Source: an uncultured Lachnospiraceae bacterium (lineage in GTDB: Bacteria > Bacillota > Clostridia > Lachnospirales > Lachnospiraceae). From it: a stretch of 14,881 nucleotides of DNA. A program made the position numbers and the translations under genes. Below, piece after piece: positions 7,871 to 14,881 of this stretch (positions are counted from its first letter, which is position 1; each line of letters opens with the position of its first letter). The stretch lies in contig CADBTG010000204.1 in assembly GCA_902797475.1 (NCBI GenBank), forward strand, positions 1 to 14,881, in the 5' to 3' direction. The notes beneath the pieces were generated by a model, which was not told the origin of the DNA, made no database searches, and was given only the letters and a program-made list of their open reading frames with translations.

Positions 7871-7909
7871 AAGCGCAGCCGGGCCACGAAAAGCTCTGCT
7901 GCGCTTTTT
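7871..7909 (+). terminator. Hairpin with U-run between binding protein and ATPase genes
   Basis: AAGCGCAGC (7871-7879) pairs with GCTGCGCTT (7898-7906) over 9 bp, followed by more T (TTTTT at 7905-7909). No clear promoter follows before the ATPase gene, so this looks like a partial terminator or 3'-end stabiliser that lets the binding protein be made in excess over the membrane components, a common layout in importer operons. Confidence 0.65.
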
Positions 7910-7935
7910 AAGGCGATGAATGACGGAGGATTGCT

Positions 7936-9435
7936 ATGCAGGAAGAAAGCTTGCTGACGATGCGCCGGATTGATAAAAGGTTTCCCGGGGTTCTTGCCTT
8001 AAACGGGGTGGATTTCACGCTTCGTAAAGGGGAGATCCATGCGCTTATGGGAGAGAACGGCGCCGGAAAATCCACCCTCATCAAGGTGCTGACCGGTGTA
8101 TATCAGATGGACGGCGGTGAAATCCGCGTGGAAGGGGAGAAGGTTTCCATCCATTCCCCGCAGGACGCCCAAAATGCCGGAATCAGTACGGTATATCAGG
8201 AAATAACCCTTTGCCCGAACCTGACGGTGGCGGAGAACATGTTCATCGGAAGAAGCAGGGGCGCATGGGTCAGGCAGAATAAACTCGAGGAACGGGCGGA
8301 CGAAATCCTTACAAAGCTCGGAATTCCGGCGAGAAGCACGCAGCTTCTCGGAAGCTGCTCCCTTGCCGTGCAGCAGATGGTCGCGATTGCGCGGGCCGTC
8401 GATATGCAGTGCAAGGTACTGATTTTGGATGAGCCGACGTCGTCTCTTGACGATAAGGAAGTAAAACAGCTTTTCGATCTCATGCGGGATCTGAAGAAGC
8501 AGGATGTCGGCATCATTTTCGTAACACATTTCCTGGATCAGGTTTATGAAGTCAGTGACAGGATCACGGTCCTTCGAAACGGCGAACTTGTCGGAGAATA
8601 TCTGACGGAGGAACTGCCTCAGCTTCAGCTTGTGTCGAAAATGATAGGAAAAGAGCTCGAAGAGCTCAGCAACCTGGGGGACAGCGAAGAAGAGAAAATC
8701 ATGCAGCCCGAAGTCTTCTATGAGGCAGAGGGACTTTCGAGCACCGAGGCGCTCCCGTTTGATTTCTCAATCCGAAAGGGCGAAGTGAACGGTTTCACGG
8801 GTCTCCTCGGATCCGGCAGAAGCGAAAGCGTGCGTGCCATTTTCGGCGCGGACAAGGTGACCGGCGGCACTGTTAAGATTAACGGCAAGCCGGTGAAGAT
8901 CCAGCGTCCGATCGATGCGATGAAGCACGGCATCGGATATCTTGCCGAGGACAGAAAGCGGGACGGCATCATTGCGGAATTAAGCGTTCGGGAAAATATC
9001 ATCCTGGCCCTTCAGGTTATGAACGGCATGTGGAGACCGATCAGCCGGAGCGAATCCGAATCTTTTGCGGACGAATACATTAAGGTTTTGAATATAAAGA
9101 CGGCAAGCCGCGAGACACCGGTCGGGTCGCTCTCCGGCGGAAACCAGCAGAAGGTCATTTTGGCGAGATGGCTCTTAACTCATCCGGATTATCTGATTCT
9201 CGATGAGCCGACAAGAGGAATCGATGTCGGCACAAAGTTAGAGATTCAGAAGCTTGTGTTAAAGCTTGCGGAGGAAGGCGTCAGCGTCACATTTATCTCC
9301 TCCGAGGTAGAAGAGATGCTTCGTACCTGCAGTCGTCTCATCGTCATGCGCGACCGTCATGCGGTCGGCGAGCTGACCGGCAAGGACCTGAATCAGACGC
9401 AGGTCATGAAGACCATCGCGGGAGGTGAATCGTAA
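7936..9435 (+). CDS. ytfR: Sugar ABC importer ATPase, double NBD (YtfR-like)
   Basis: Complete 499-residue ATP-binding protein of the CUT2 (ribose/galactofuranose) type, with two NBDs in tandem. NBD1 has Walker A GENGAGKST (K45), Q-loop VYQEI, Walker B ILDEPTSSLD (E166) and H-loop VTHF; its signature is degenerate (LGSCSLAVQQ). NBD2 has a non-canonical Walker A, GLLGSGRSE (289-297), with Arg instead of Lys, a canonical LSGGNQQK signature, Walker B ILDEPTRGID (E424), and Ser instead of His in FISSEVEE. Degeneracy of NBD2 is normal for this family. It sits on the cytoplasmic side of the two permeases encoded next. Start ATG 7936 has GGAGG 6 nt upstream. The symbol is by family resemblance; RbsA- or XylG-type substrate specificity cannot be excluded. 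Confidence 0.93.
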   Translation: MQEESLLTMRRIDKRFPGVLALNGVDFTLRKGEIHALMGENGAGKSTLIKVLTGVYQMDGGEIRVEGEKVSIHSPQDAQNAGISTVYQEITLCPNLTVAENMFIGRSRGAWVRQNKLEERADEILTKLGIPARSTQLLGSCSLAVQQMVAIARAVDMQCKVLILDEPTSSLDDKEVKQLFDLMRDLKKQDVGIIFVTHFLDQVYEVSDRITVLRNGELVGEYLTEELPQLQLVSKMIGKELEELSNLGDSEEEKIMQPEVFYEAEGLSSTEALPFDFSIRKGEVNGFTGLLGSGRSESVRAIFGADKVTGGTVKINGKPVKIQRPIDAMKHGIGYLAEDRKRDGIIAELSVRENIILALQVMNGMWRPISRSESESFADEYIKVLNIKTASRETPVGSLSGGNQQKVILARWLLTHPDYLILDEPTRGIDVGTKLEIQKLVLKLAEEGVSVTFISSEVEEMLRTCSRLIVMRDRHAVGELTGKDLNQTQVMKTIAGGES

Positions 9436-9436
9436 G

Positions 9437-10519
9437 ATGAAGAAAAACGGTAAAAAAGCCTTCCTGAGCGGATTCGGCCAGCTGACCATTCCGCTGATTG
9501 CGATAGCACTTTTGGTAGTCTTTAACCTGATTCGCGATCCCGGGTTCTTCAGCATCGGAATCAGCCATAACAATAACGGCAACCCCGTTTTGTCCGGCAA
9601 CATCATCGGTATCATCAACGGTGCAAGCGAGCTGGCGGTTCTCGCCATGGGAATGACCCTCGTAACGGCGGCCTGCGGCGGGCAGGATATCAGCGTCGGC
9701 GCAGCGGCGGCCATTGCGGGCAGCGTGTTCGTAAAGGTTTTAAAGTCCGGAAGCGCAATCAACGCCGGGACGGTCATCCTGGCATTTGTCATGGCCTGCA
9801 TCGTGGCAATGCTTTTCGGCACCTTCAACGGAACGCTTGTGGCGGTCTTCAAGATCCAGCCGATGATTGCGACACTGATTCTATATACCTGCGGCCGTTC
9901 CATCGCATATTGGATTAACGGCGGCGCAACGCCAACGGTATCGAGCCCGATCCTTTCGGGAATCGGAAGCTTCATTCCGGGCGTCCCGATCCCGACACCG
10001 GTGCTGATTGTCGTGGCGATGGCGATTTTATTTAAGCTGCTGTTTCATTTTACAGCGCTCGGGCTGTTCACACAGTCCGTCGGAATTAACGGAAGCGCCG
10101 CGAGACTGAACGGAATCAATGCAACGTTCATCAAACTCTTAAGCTTCATCATCCTCGGCGTGTGCGTTGCGGTTTCGGGCTGCATCGGCGTATCGCGTCT
10201 CGGGCTGATTAACCATGAAACGCTGCTGATCGACATCGAAATGGATACCATTCTTGCCGTTGCCATCGGAGGCAACAGCCTCGGCGGCGGAAAATTCAAG
10301 CTGAGCGGCAGCATCATCGGGGCGTATGTCATCCAGATGCTCACGATTACGCTCTACGCGATGAAGGTTCCGTCAACCGACGTCAAGGCATATAAGGCAA
10401 TCGTCATTGTACTGCTTGTTGTCATCGGTTCGCCGGTCATCAAGGAACGGTTCGGAAGATGGATTTCGCGCCTTGCCGAAAGACGCAGAAAAGTTTCGGC
10501 GAAAGGAGCGGAAGAATGA
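9437..10519 (+). CDS. ytfT: Sugar ABC importer permease 1 (YtfT-like)
   Basis: Integral membrane permease of the BPD_transp_2 (CUT2) family, 360 residues and strongly hydrophobic, with about 8-10 membrane helices. Recognisable segments match E. coli YtfT: the early helix pair with LAVLAMGMTLVTAACGGQDISVGA, FKIQPMIATLILYTCGRSIAYWI, and the cytoplasmic loop VGINGSAARLNGIN, the likely ATPase contact. Near the C-terminus is DTILAVAIGGNSLGGGKF. ATG 9437 is chosen because GGAGGTGA (9421-9428) is 8 nt upstream; the in-frame GTG at 9425 lies within that site. The gene starts 1 nt after the ATPase stop and its own stop overlaps the next start by 4 nt. It would pair with the second permease as a heterodimeric channel. 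Confidence 0.92.
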   Translation: MKKNGKKAFLSGFGQLTIPLIAIALLVVFNLIRDPGFFSIGISHNNNGNPVLSGNIIGIINGASELAVLAMGMTLVTAACGGQDISVGAAAAIAGSVFVKVLKSGSAINAGTVILAFVMACIVAMLFGTFNGTLVAVFKIQPMIATLILYTCGRSIAYWINGGATPTVSSPILSGIGSFIPGVPIPTPVLIVVAMAILFKLLFHFTALGLFTQSVGINGSAARLNGINATFIKLLSFIILGVCVAVSGCIGVSRLGLINHETLLIDIEMDTILAVAIGGNSLGGGKFKLSGSIIGAYVIQMLTITLYAMKVPSTDVKAYKAIVIVLLVVIGSPVIKERFGRWISRLAERRRKVSAKGAEE

Positions 10520-11550
10520 AGAAACTTGCATTTTTGAAAAGAAAAGAGCCGCTTAACGATACGCAGCTTCTGATGACCATCACGATCGTCATTTTCTTCG
10601 TCATGTATCTTTCGGCGGTACTGCTGCTCGGCGGCGGATTCCTGCATCCCCAGCAGATCTTTGATATGCTAAATGATAACGCAAGCCTGATCATCGTGTC
10701 CTGCGGCCTTACGATCGTCATGATCGGCGGCGGCATCGACATCAGCGTCGGCGCTGTGACATCGCTTGTTGTCATGAGCTGCGTGCTGTATCTGAACAAG
10801 GGCGGCAACATATTCGTTTCCCTGCTTCTTGCACTTGGAATCGGCCTCGCATTCGGTCTTGTGCACGGATTTCTCGTCAGCTATCTGGAGATTCAGCCGT
10901 TCATCGTCACGCTTGCGGGATTATTCTTCGCCAGAGGCATGACAACGATTCTGTCGGTTAATCCGCAGAAGGTTCAACATACGGCGTTCAATAATCTGCG
11001 TGCAAAGAAAATCGAGATTTCCTGGCTCGGGTACAGAGCCAAAAACGGAACCCTTGTCCCCGCGCGAATCGAGCTCGGTGTCGTGGCAGCGCTGTTTTGC
11101 GTGATTCTTGTCTGGATTCTTTTGAAGTATATCAGACTCGGTCGGAATTTCTACGCAATCGGCGGTAACCAGCAGAGCGCGCTGATGCTCGGAATCAATG
11201 TAAAGAGAACCCGCTTTATGAGTTATGTCCTGAGCGGTCTGTTAAGCGGTCTTGCGGGCTACGTGTTCATGATGCACACGGGAGCCGGCAACGCGACCAA
11301 CGCAGCCGGAATGGAAATGAACGCGATTGCCTCCTCGATCATCGGCGGCACGCTTCTGACCGGTGGCGTCGGCAATGTCATCGGTACCTTCTTCGGTACC
11401 CTCAGTCTTACCACCATCAAGAAGATCGTCGTCTCGAGCGGACTGAACGATCCCTGGTGGCAGAGCATCACGACCGGCGGAATGCTTTGCTTCTTCATTC
11501 TGCTGCAGAGCGTAGTGCTCGGAAGACGTCAGAAAAAAGCTAAAACCTAA
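10516..11550 (+). CDS. yjfF: Sugar ABC importer permease 2 (YjfF-like)
   Basis: Second BPD_transp_2 permease, 344 residues, with about 8-10 membrane helices. It closely follows E. coli YjfF: IVSCGLTIVMIGGGIDISVG, LEIQPFIVTLAGLFFARGM, the cytoplasmic loop IGGNQQSALMLGINVKR, IASSIIGGTLLTGGVGNVIG, and a conserved DPWWQSITTG segment near the C-terminus. ATG 10516 overlaps the TGA of permease 1 (ATGA) and has AAAGGAG (10502-10508) 7 nt upstream; the longer frame from 10459 would lie inside the previous gene and lacks support. Presence of paired YtfT- and YjfF-type permeases, as opposed to a single RbsC-like homodimer, is the main reason to place the importer near the galactofuranose (YtfQRT-YjfF) or FruEKFG group. 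Last gene of the operon. Confidence 0.93.
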   Translation: MKKLAFLKRKEPLNDTQLLMTITIVIFFVMYLSAVLLLGGGFLHPQQIFDMLNDNASLIIVSCGLTIVMIGGGIDISVGAVTSLVVMSCVLYLNKGGNIFVSLLLALGIGLAFGLVHGFLVSYLEIQPFIVTLAGLFFARGMTTILSVNPQKVQHTAFNNLRAKKIEISWLGYRAKNGTLVPARIELGVVAALFCVILVWILLKYIRLGRNFYAIGGNQQSALMLGINVKRTRFMSYVLSGLLSGLAGYVFMMHTGAGNATNAAGMEMNAIASSIIGGTLLTGGVGNVIGTFFGTLSLTTIKKIVVSSGLNDPWWQSITTGGMLCFFILLQSVVLGRRQKKAKT

Positions 11551-11596
11551 CCTTGAACTTCATGATTCCTTCTTTGTCGCCGGCCACTCCGCGGCA

Positions 11597-11639
11597 AAAA
11601 TAACACCCTCTCTGCCTCGGGCAAAGGGGGTGTTATTTT
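11597..11639. terminator. Large bidirectional terminator between convergent operons
   Basis: A 14-bp stem (11597-11610 with 11626-11639, one T-G pair) ends in TTATTTT on the + strand and in a T-run on the - strand, because the first arm starts within AAAAA. The loop holds a further 4-bp stem (TGCC-TCG-GGCA, 11613-11623). It lies between the convergent permease and transglutaminase genes and can serve both. A second hairpin (11573-11580 with 11591-11598) abuts it on the left. Confidence 0.85.
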
Positions 11640-11684
11640 GTTTCTGACAAATGTGCCGATTCCTTTTCGGCGAAGCTGTCGCAT

Positions 11685-13931
11685 TTATCTCAGGAACCGG
11701 TTGGCCAGTCCGTAGATGCGGTAACGGACCGGATTGCGCTTCTTAAAGGCGCTTAACAGGGTCTTGTTTCCGTGCAGCATTTCCTCCGCAATCCACGAAA
11801 CGTTGCCGGGCTCTGCGTACATGAAGGCATCGTAAGCCCTAAGCCAGGAAGCGCCGTCCTCGGGCACAAGCGGTTTCAGGCGTTCGGCATATTCAAGAAG
11901 CGTCTCGGAATCCCCGGGAGGAAGCTTGAGCCAGCCGAGAATCCGCATGTTTCTTCTGTAAAGGACAAGCACTCTTTCATAGGCGGACATTTTCTTAAAA
12001 CGCTTTCTTGCCATGAAACGGTCGATTAAAAGCGCGCTTATGGTAAATACCAAAACGCCGCCGAGACCGATCAGGCAGAAGAAGAGGAAACCGCCCTCTT
12101 CACGGGAAATCGGGTCGTCCTCGGGGCCCGGAGTCGGCGTCGCCGTAATGCGAACCGGCTTTACGGAAGGGGTAATCTGTGTATAAATCGGAACGGTTCC
12201 GTCTCCGTGCCCGGAAAGCTCCATCTCTTCGCGGGTTGCCCAGTAATAGTCACTGTCGTAGCCGGGCGTCGCGTCAAAAGCAATCCAGCCGAGATTCTCA
12301 AAATAGATTTCACACCAGGAATGCGACATTCCGGTTGTGACGAAAACCGTATCCACGCCGTCGATCGGAACATAGAAGCCGTTCACGTAGCGGGCCGGAA
12401 GCCCGTAGGCTCTCGCTAAAAGCGTCATGGCCGTTGCGTAGTGGACGCACGAACCGACGCGCGTATCAAGGAACGAATCGAGGAACCCGTAGGCGTCTTT
12501 CACATTTTTCGGAAACGGCGGAACGGTTTTGCTGTATTCGAACCCGGACAGCGTGCGCTCGAGGGCGAGCATTGCCTCATAAGCGTTGGCAGCACCGGCA
12601 GTTGCTTCCGTAAGGAAGGCACGGGTTTTGTCGGATACGGAAACCGGCTGCCCGTAAAGGTTCTTCATGCGCTGCCGGTAGGAGGCAAGACCCGAATAAA
12701 CACATTTCGCGAGCGGGCGTCCCTGTCTCACGAGAACGCGCCGCCAGGCTTCCTCCGTAATGGGCTCAGGGTTCCCGATATAAGAGGAGAAGGTGCTGTG
12801 CCGCCGGTTCAGCTGCAAAAATGCCACATAGTAATTCGTACGGCTGCCGGCACGCTTTGTAAAATACAGGTTTCCGCCCTTTTCCTCGGCACCGATGCGA
12901 GCCAGCGAATCCGGGTCCGTAAACGATTTCAGGGGAACGAAAAGGCAGTCGGTCGAGAAATCCTTAAAGGAAACATCGACGGTGCTCCAGCGCGCGTAGT
13001 CGGAAAACTGCGCCGCGGAATCAAAGGCAACAAGCGTCTCCAAAAGGTCGTAACCGTAGTCGGTCGAATCCTTTAAGCTGTCCGTGGCCGACCACTCCAT
13101 ATCCTTAAAGGAATCACAGACCTGACCGCCGAGGCGAAGCACCTTAGAGGAAACGGTTCGCGGTGAAACCGTGAACAGGACGCGGTCGTCATTTTCCATT
13201 TTCGTGCCGCCGCGGACCTTGGTGGTTTCCGAGAAGCCGGGTTTAATCGACTCGAAATCGTCCGGCGTGCCGTGAATTTTCACGGAAATGCTCTTCGACA
13301 GGTCTTCGATCTTCTCGATGATGTTTCGGAAGAAACGCCAGTCGTAAGGCTCCGATTTGATCGGGAAGAACGAGCAGATCAAGAGCAGAAGCGCGATAAA
13401 CGGCGCTATCGCCGGAAGGTGCGTCGCGTGTTCGGTATCGCCCTGCCTGCGCCATCTCGTCTGCGTCTCATCCGCGATCAGCAGGATGAAAAATGCGAAG
13501 AGGAATGTCAGTCCGAGGCGCGGAACCTTGTATTCCTCAAGGAGCAGGAAGACCAGGATGCCGAGAACGGCGAGGATGCACGTATATCTGGCAAACCGCG
13601 AGATGCGGCAGAAGCACGCCAGTACAAAGCAGCATGCCGCAACGGCGGGGATGATCCATAAGAAACGATGGTTATAAAGGTATCCGGGGCGCTTGCGGCC
13701 GTATAAAAACGGGATCAGCAAAAGCAGCACGGCGGCGCCGGCCGGGATGAACCGTTCCCGCCCGTCAAGGAAGCGGACGAGGGAGCAGACGAATATCGAA
13801 AGAACGGTCAGAAGGATGATTCCGGCGCCGGCCTTCGGCGCGCCGAAAACACCGTGAAACAGCAGTGTCAGGCCGAGCGCGAAGGGAAGAGCCAGAACAG
13901 GTTCATAGAGGTAACCGTAAAGACGTTTCAT
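11685..13931 (-). CDS. Membrane transglutaminase-like protein (TgpA/DUF3488 type)
   Basis: Protein of 748 residues. About seven N-terminal membrane helices (roughly 11-29, 36-53, 62-77, 90-108, 116-131, 139-153, 172-190) are followed by a large outer region (about 192-611), one more helix (about 612-636) and a cytoplasmic tail resembling DUF4129. The outer region contains a transglutaminase core with a full Cys-His-Asp triad: C495 in GSCVHYATAMTLLAR, H537 in SHSWCEIYF and D553 in FDATPGYDS. It should therefore be catalytically active as a transamidase or thiol hydrolase; the substrate is unknown. A Thr/Pro-rich stretch (TPTPGPEDD) precedes the last helix. The ATG overlaps the upstream DUF58 stop (TGATG), with AAGGAGGT about 7 nt ahead; an in-frame GTG at 13934 is the alternative start. 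Confidence 0.92.
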   Translation of the reverse strand: MKRLYGYLYEPVLALPFALGLTLLFHGVFGAPKAGAGIILLTVLSIFVCSLVRFLDGRERFIPAGAAVLLLLIPFLYGRKRPGYLYNHRFLWIIPAVAACCFVLACFCRISRFARYTCILAVLGILVFLLLEEYKVPRLGLTFLFAFFILLIADETQTRWRRQGDTEHATHLPAIAPFIALLLLICSFFPIKSEPYDWRFFRNIIEKIEDLSKSISVKIHGTPDDFESIKPGFSETTKVRGGTKMENDDRVLFTVSPRTVSSKVLRLGGQVCDSFKDMEWSATDSLKDSTDYGYDLLETLVAFDSAAQFSDYARWSTVDVSFKDFSTDCLFVPLKSFTDPDSLARIGAEEKGGNLYFTKRAGSRTNYYVAFLQLNRRHSTFSSYIGNPEPITEEAWRRVLVRQGRPLAKCVYSGLASYRQRMKNLYGQPVSVSDKTRAFLTEATAGAANAYEAMLALERTLSGFEYSKTVPPFPKNVKDAYGFLDSFLDTRVGSCVHYATAMTLLARAYGLPARYVNGFYVPIDGVDTVFVTTGMSHSWCEIYFENLGWIAFDATPGYDSDYYWATREEMELSGHGDGTVPIYTQITPSVKPVRITATPTPGPEDDPISREEGGFLFFCLIGLGGVLVFTISALLIDRFMARKRFKKMSAYERVLVLYRRNMRILGWLKLPPGDSETLLEYAERLKPLVPEDGASWLRAYDAFMYAEPGNVSWIAEEMLHGNKTLLSAFKKRNPVRYRIYGLANRFLR

Positions 13932-14881
13932 CACAGCACCTCCTTCAAATCAGCGAACGGAGAAATCGGGATGACCGTCGTTCTCGGAAGCGAAAGGGAA
14001 GGAATTTCGGTCTCCCCGCTCGAAACTAAGAAGATCACGACCGGAATGCCGTTTCCGTTTAAAAAGGCAGCGTAATCAATGGCTTCCTCAGACAGGGAAG
14101 ACAGCACGAAGAATGCCCCGCGGCTCTCCACGGGAGACGGCGAGGAACCGGCGTCCCGAAGCAGGGCAGCGTCTTCATACGAAGGCATGAAGGAAAAGCC
14201 TGCCATTGCGTTATAAAACAGATCAAAGGAAGGACGGCTCGTGACGATATGCTCATAAAGCCGGTCGGCGCGGTACAAAGCGCGCACGGGAATGCTCCGC
14301 CGCTCGAAGAAATCGGCAAGCGCCAGCGCGATTTCGAGAATCCGGTTCTCCTCCGGAAGGTACCGCGCGGGCTCATCGCTTGCATGCTTTGAGGTAATCA
14401 GAATCAGAATGCTTTTCTGCTCTTCGCCGGTCATGTTGCGGATCATCAGCTTCTGTTCCTTGGCGGAAGCAAGCCAGTGAATGCGGCGCTGATCGTCCCC
14501 GGGCACATACTCGCGAAGAGAGGGCTCCGGCACGCCGGTTCCGTTCGGGGAATCCAGCGAAAGAATCGGAGAAAGCTTTAAAGAGCGAAGCTCCGAAAGG
14601 GAGATGACGGCGGGATTGATGTTGACATCGAGCGGCTCCTTATGCTTATAACGGAAGCGGACGATGCGAAGATAATCGGTAATCTGAACATCCTTGATTC
14701 CGACGTTGTAAGTGCCGCGGTAACGGCAGATCAGGGAGGTGTCCCTTGTGATGTCGGTCTTCGGAAGAAGCTCATATTCAACCCCGTCCGAAAGGGCGTA
14801 AACCATGGAAAAGTCCGCAAAAAACCTGACCCTTACGCCCGCAAAGGCGAAGGGGTCCTCATTTTGCAACGTAAAGAAATA
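13931..14881 (-). CDS. DUF58 family protein, N-terminus outside the window
   Basis: The frame is open to the right edge of the window (317 codons visible), so the N-terminal membrane helices usual in this family are missing; a TTG at 14869 is not a credible start. Visible parts are a beta-rich segment (NEDPFAFAGVRVRF), then the DUF58 hallmark REYVPGDDQRRIHWLASAK (about 14460-14516) and a VWA-like C-terminal domain starting at SILILITSK, which lacks a clear metal-binding DxSxS motif. In many bacteria DUF58 genes sit between a MoxR-type AAA ATPase gene and a TgpA-type transglutaminase gene. The transglutaminase is present downstream with a TGATG overlap, so a MoxR gene is predicted just beyond the right edge. 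The function of the family is poorly defined; roles in envelope assembly or chaperoning are suggested. Confidence 0.9.
   Translation of the reverse strand, partial: YFFTLQNEDPFAFAGVRVRFFADFSMVYALSDGVEYELLPKTDITRDTSLICRYRGTYNVGIKDVQITDYLRIVRFRYKHKEPLDVNINPAVISLSELRSLKLSPILSLDSPNGTGVPEPSLREYVPGDDQRRIHWLASAKEQKLMIRNMTGEEQKSILILITSKHASDEPARYLPEENRILEIALALADFFERRSIPVRALYRADRLYEHIVTSRPSFDLFYNAMAGFSFMPSYEDAALLRDAGSSPSPVESRGAFFVLSSLSEEAIDYAAFLNGNGIPVVIFLVSSGETEIPSLSLPRTTVIPISPFADLKEVL

Noticed and set aside
10459..10515. Upstream extension of permease 2 into permease 1
   Set aside because: The ATGA overlap with AAAGGAG at 7 nt marks ATG 10516 as the start, and the extension has no match to YjfF-type N-termini.
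12441..13076. + strand open frame of 211 codons opposite the transglutaminase gene
   Set aside because: Its translation is low in hydrophobic structure and arginine-rich, and it overlaps the catalytic transglutaminase coding region in antisense.

Overview
The window reads as chromosomal DNA of a low-to-moderate-GC Gram-positive bacterium, most likely a Clostridia/Lachnospiraceae-type Firmicute. This is inferred from AGGAGG-type ribosome binding sites, a heterodimeric type IV ABC exporter, lipoprotein-type solute-binding proteins, a YesM/YesN-type two-component system and a DUF58-transglutaminase pair. The GC content looks a little above 50%. No species call is possible from the sequence alone. 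I found no rRNA, tRNA, CRISPR array, insertion sequence or phage gene.

Layout. (1) 1-2921, + strand: the 3' part of one ABC exporter half-transporter and a complete partner. Their nucleotide-binding domains carry complementary degenerate and canonical motifs, so they form an asymmetric heterodimeric exporter. A long hairpin follows at 2945-2974. (2) 3060-6744, + strand: a three-gene signalling operon made of a sugar-binding lipoprotein of the YtfQ type, a YesM/LytS-type membrane histidine kinase and an AraC-type (YesN) response regulator, closed by a terminator at 6755-6785. (3) 6895-11550, + strand: an ABC sugar importer operon with a second YtfQ-like binding lipoprotein, a double-NBD ATPase (YtfR-like) and two permeases (YtfT- and YjfF-like). 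A hairpin with a U-run lies between the binding protein and the ATPase, and a large, apparently bidirectional terminator lies at 11597-11639. (4) 11685-14881, - strand: a membrane transglutaminase (TgpA/DUF3488-like) and, upstream of it, a DUF58 protein that runs off the window edge.

How the genes probably work together. Regions 2 and 3 look like one sense-and-import module. The first binding protein would present its ligand to the histidine kinase; the response regulator would then activate the importer promoter at about 6790-6850, and the second binding protein would feed the transporter. The closest named relatives I recognise are the E. coli galactofuranose transporter YtfQRT-YjfF and the related bifidobacterial fructose transporter FruEKFG, so a furanose-form sugar is the best guess but is not proven. 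The arrangement resembles the XylFII-LytS-YesN xylose-sensing system described in Clostridium beijerinckii, with a different binding-protein family. The exporter pair and the transglutaminase pair are unrelated neighbours.
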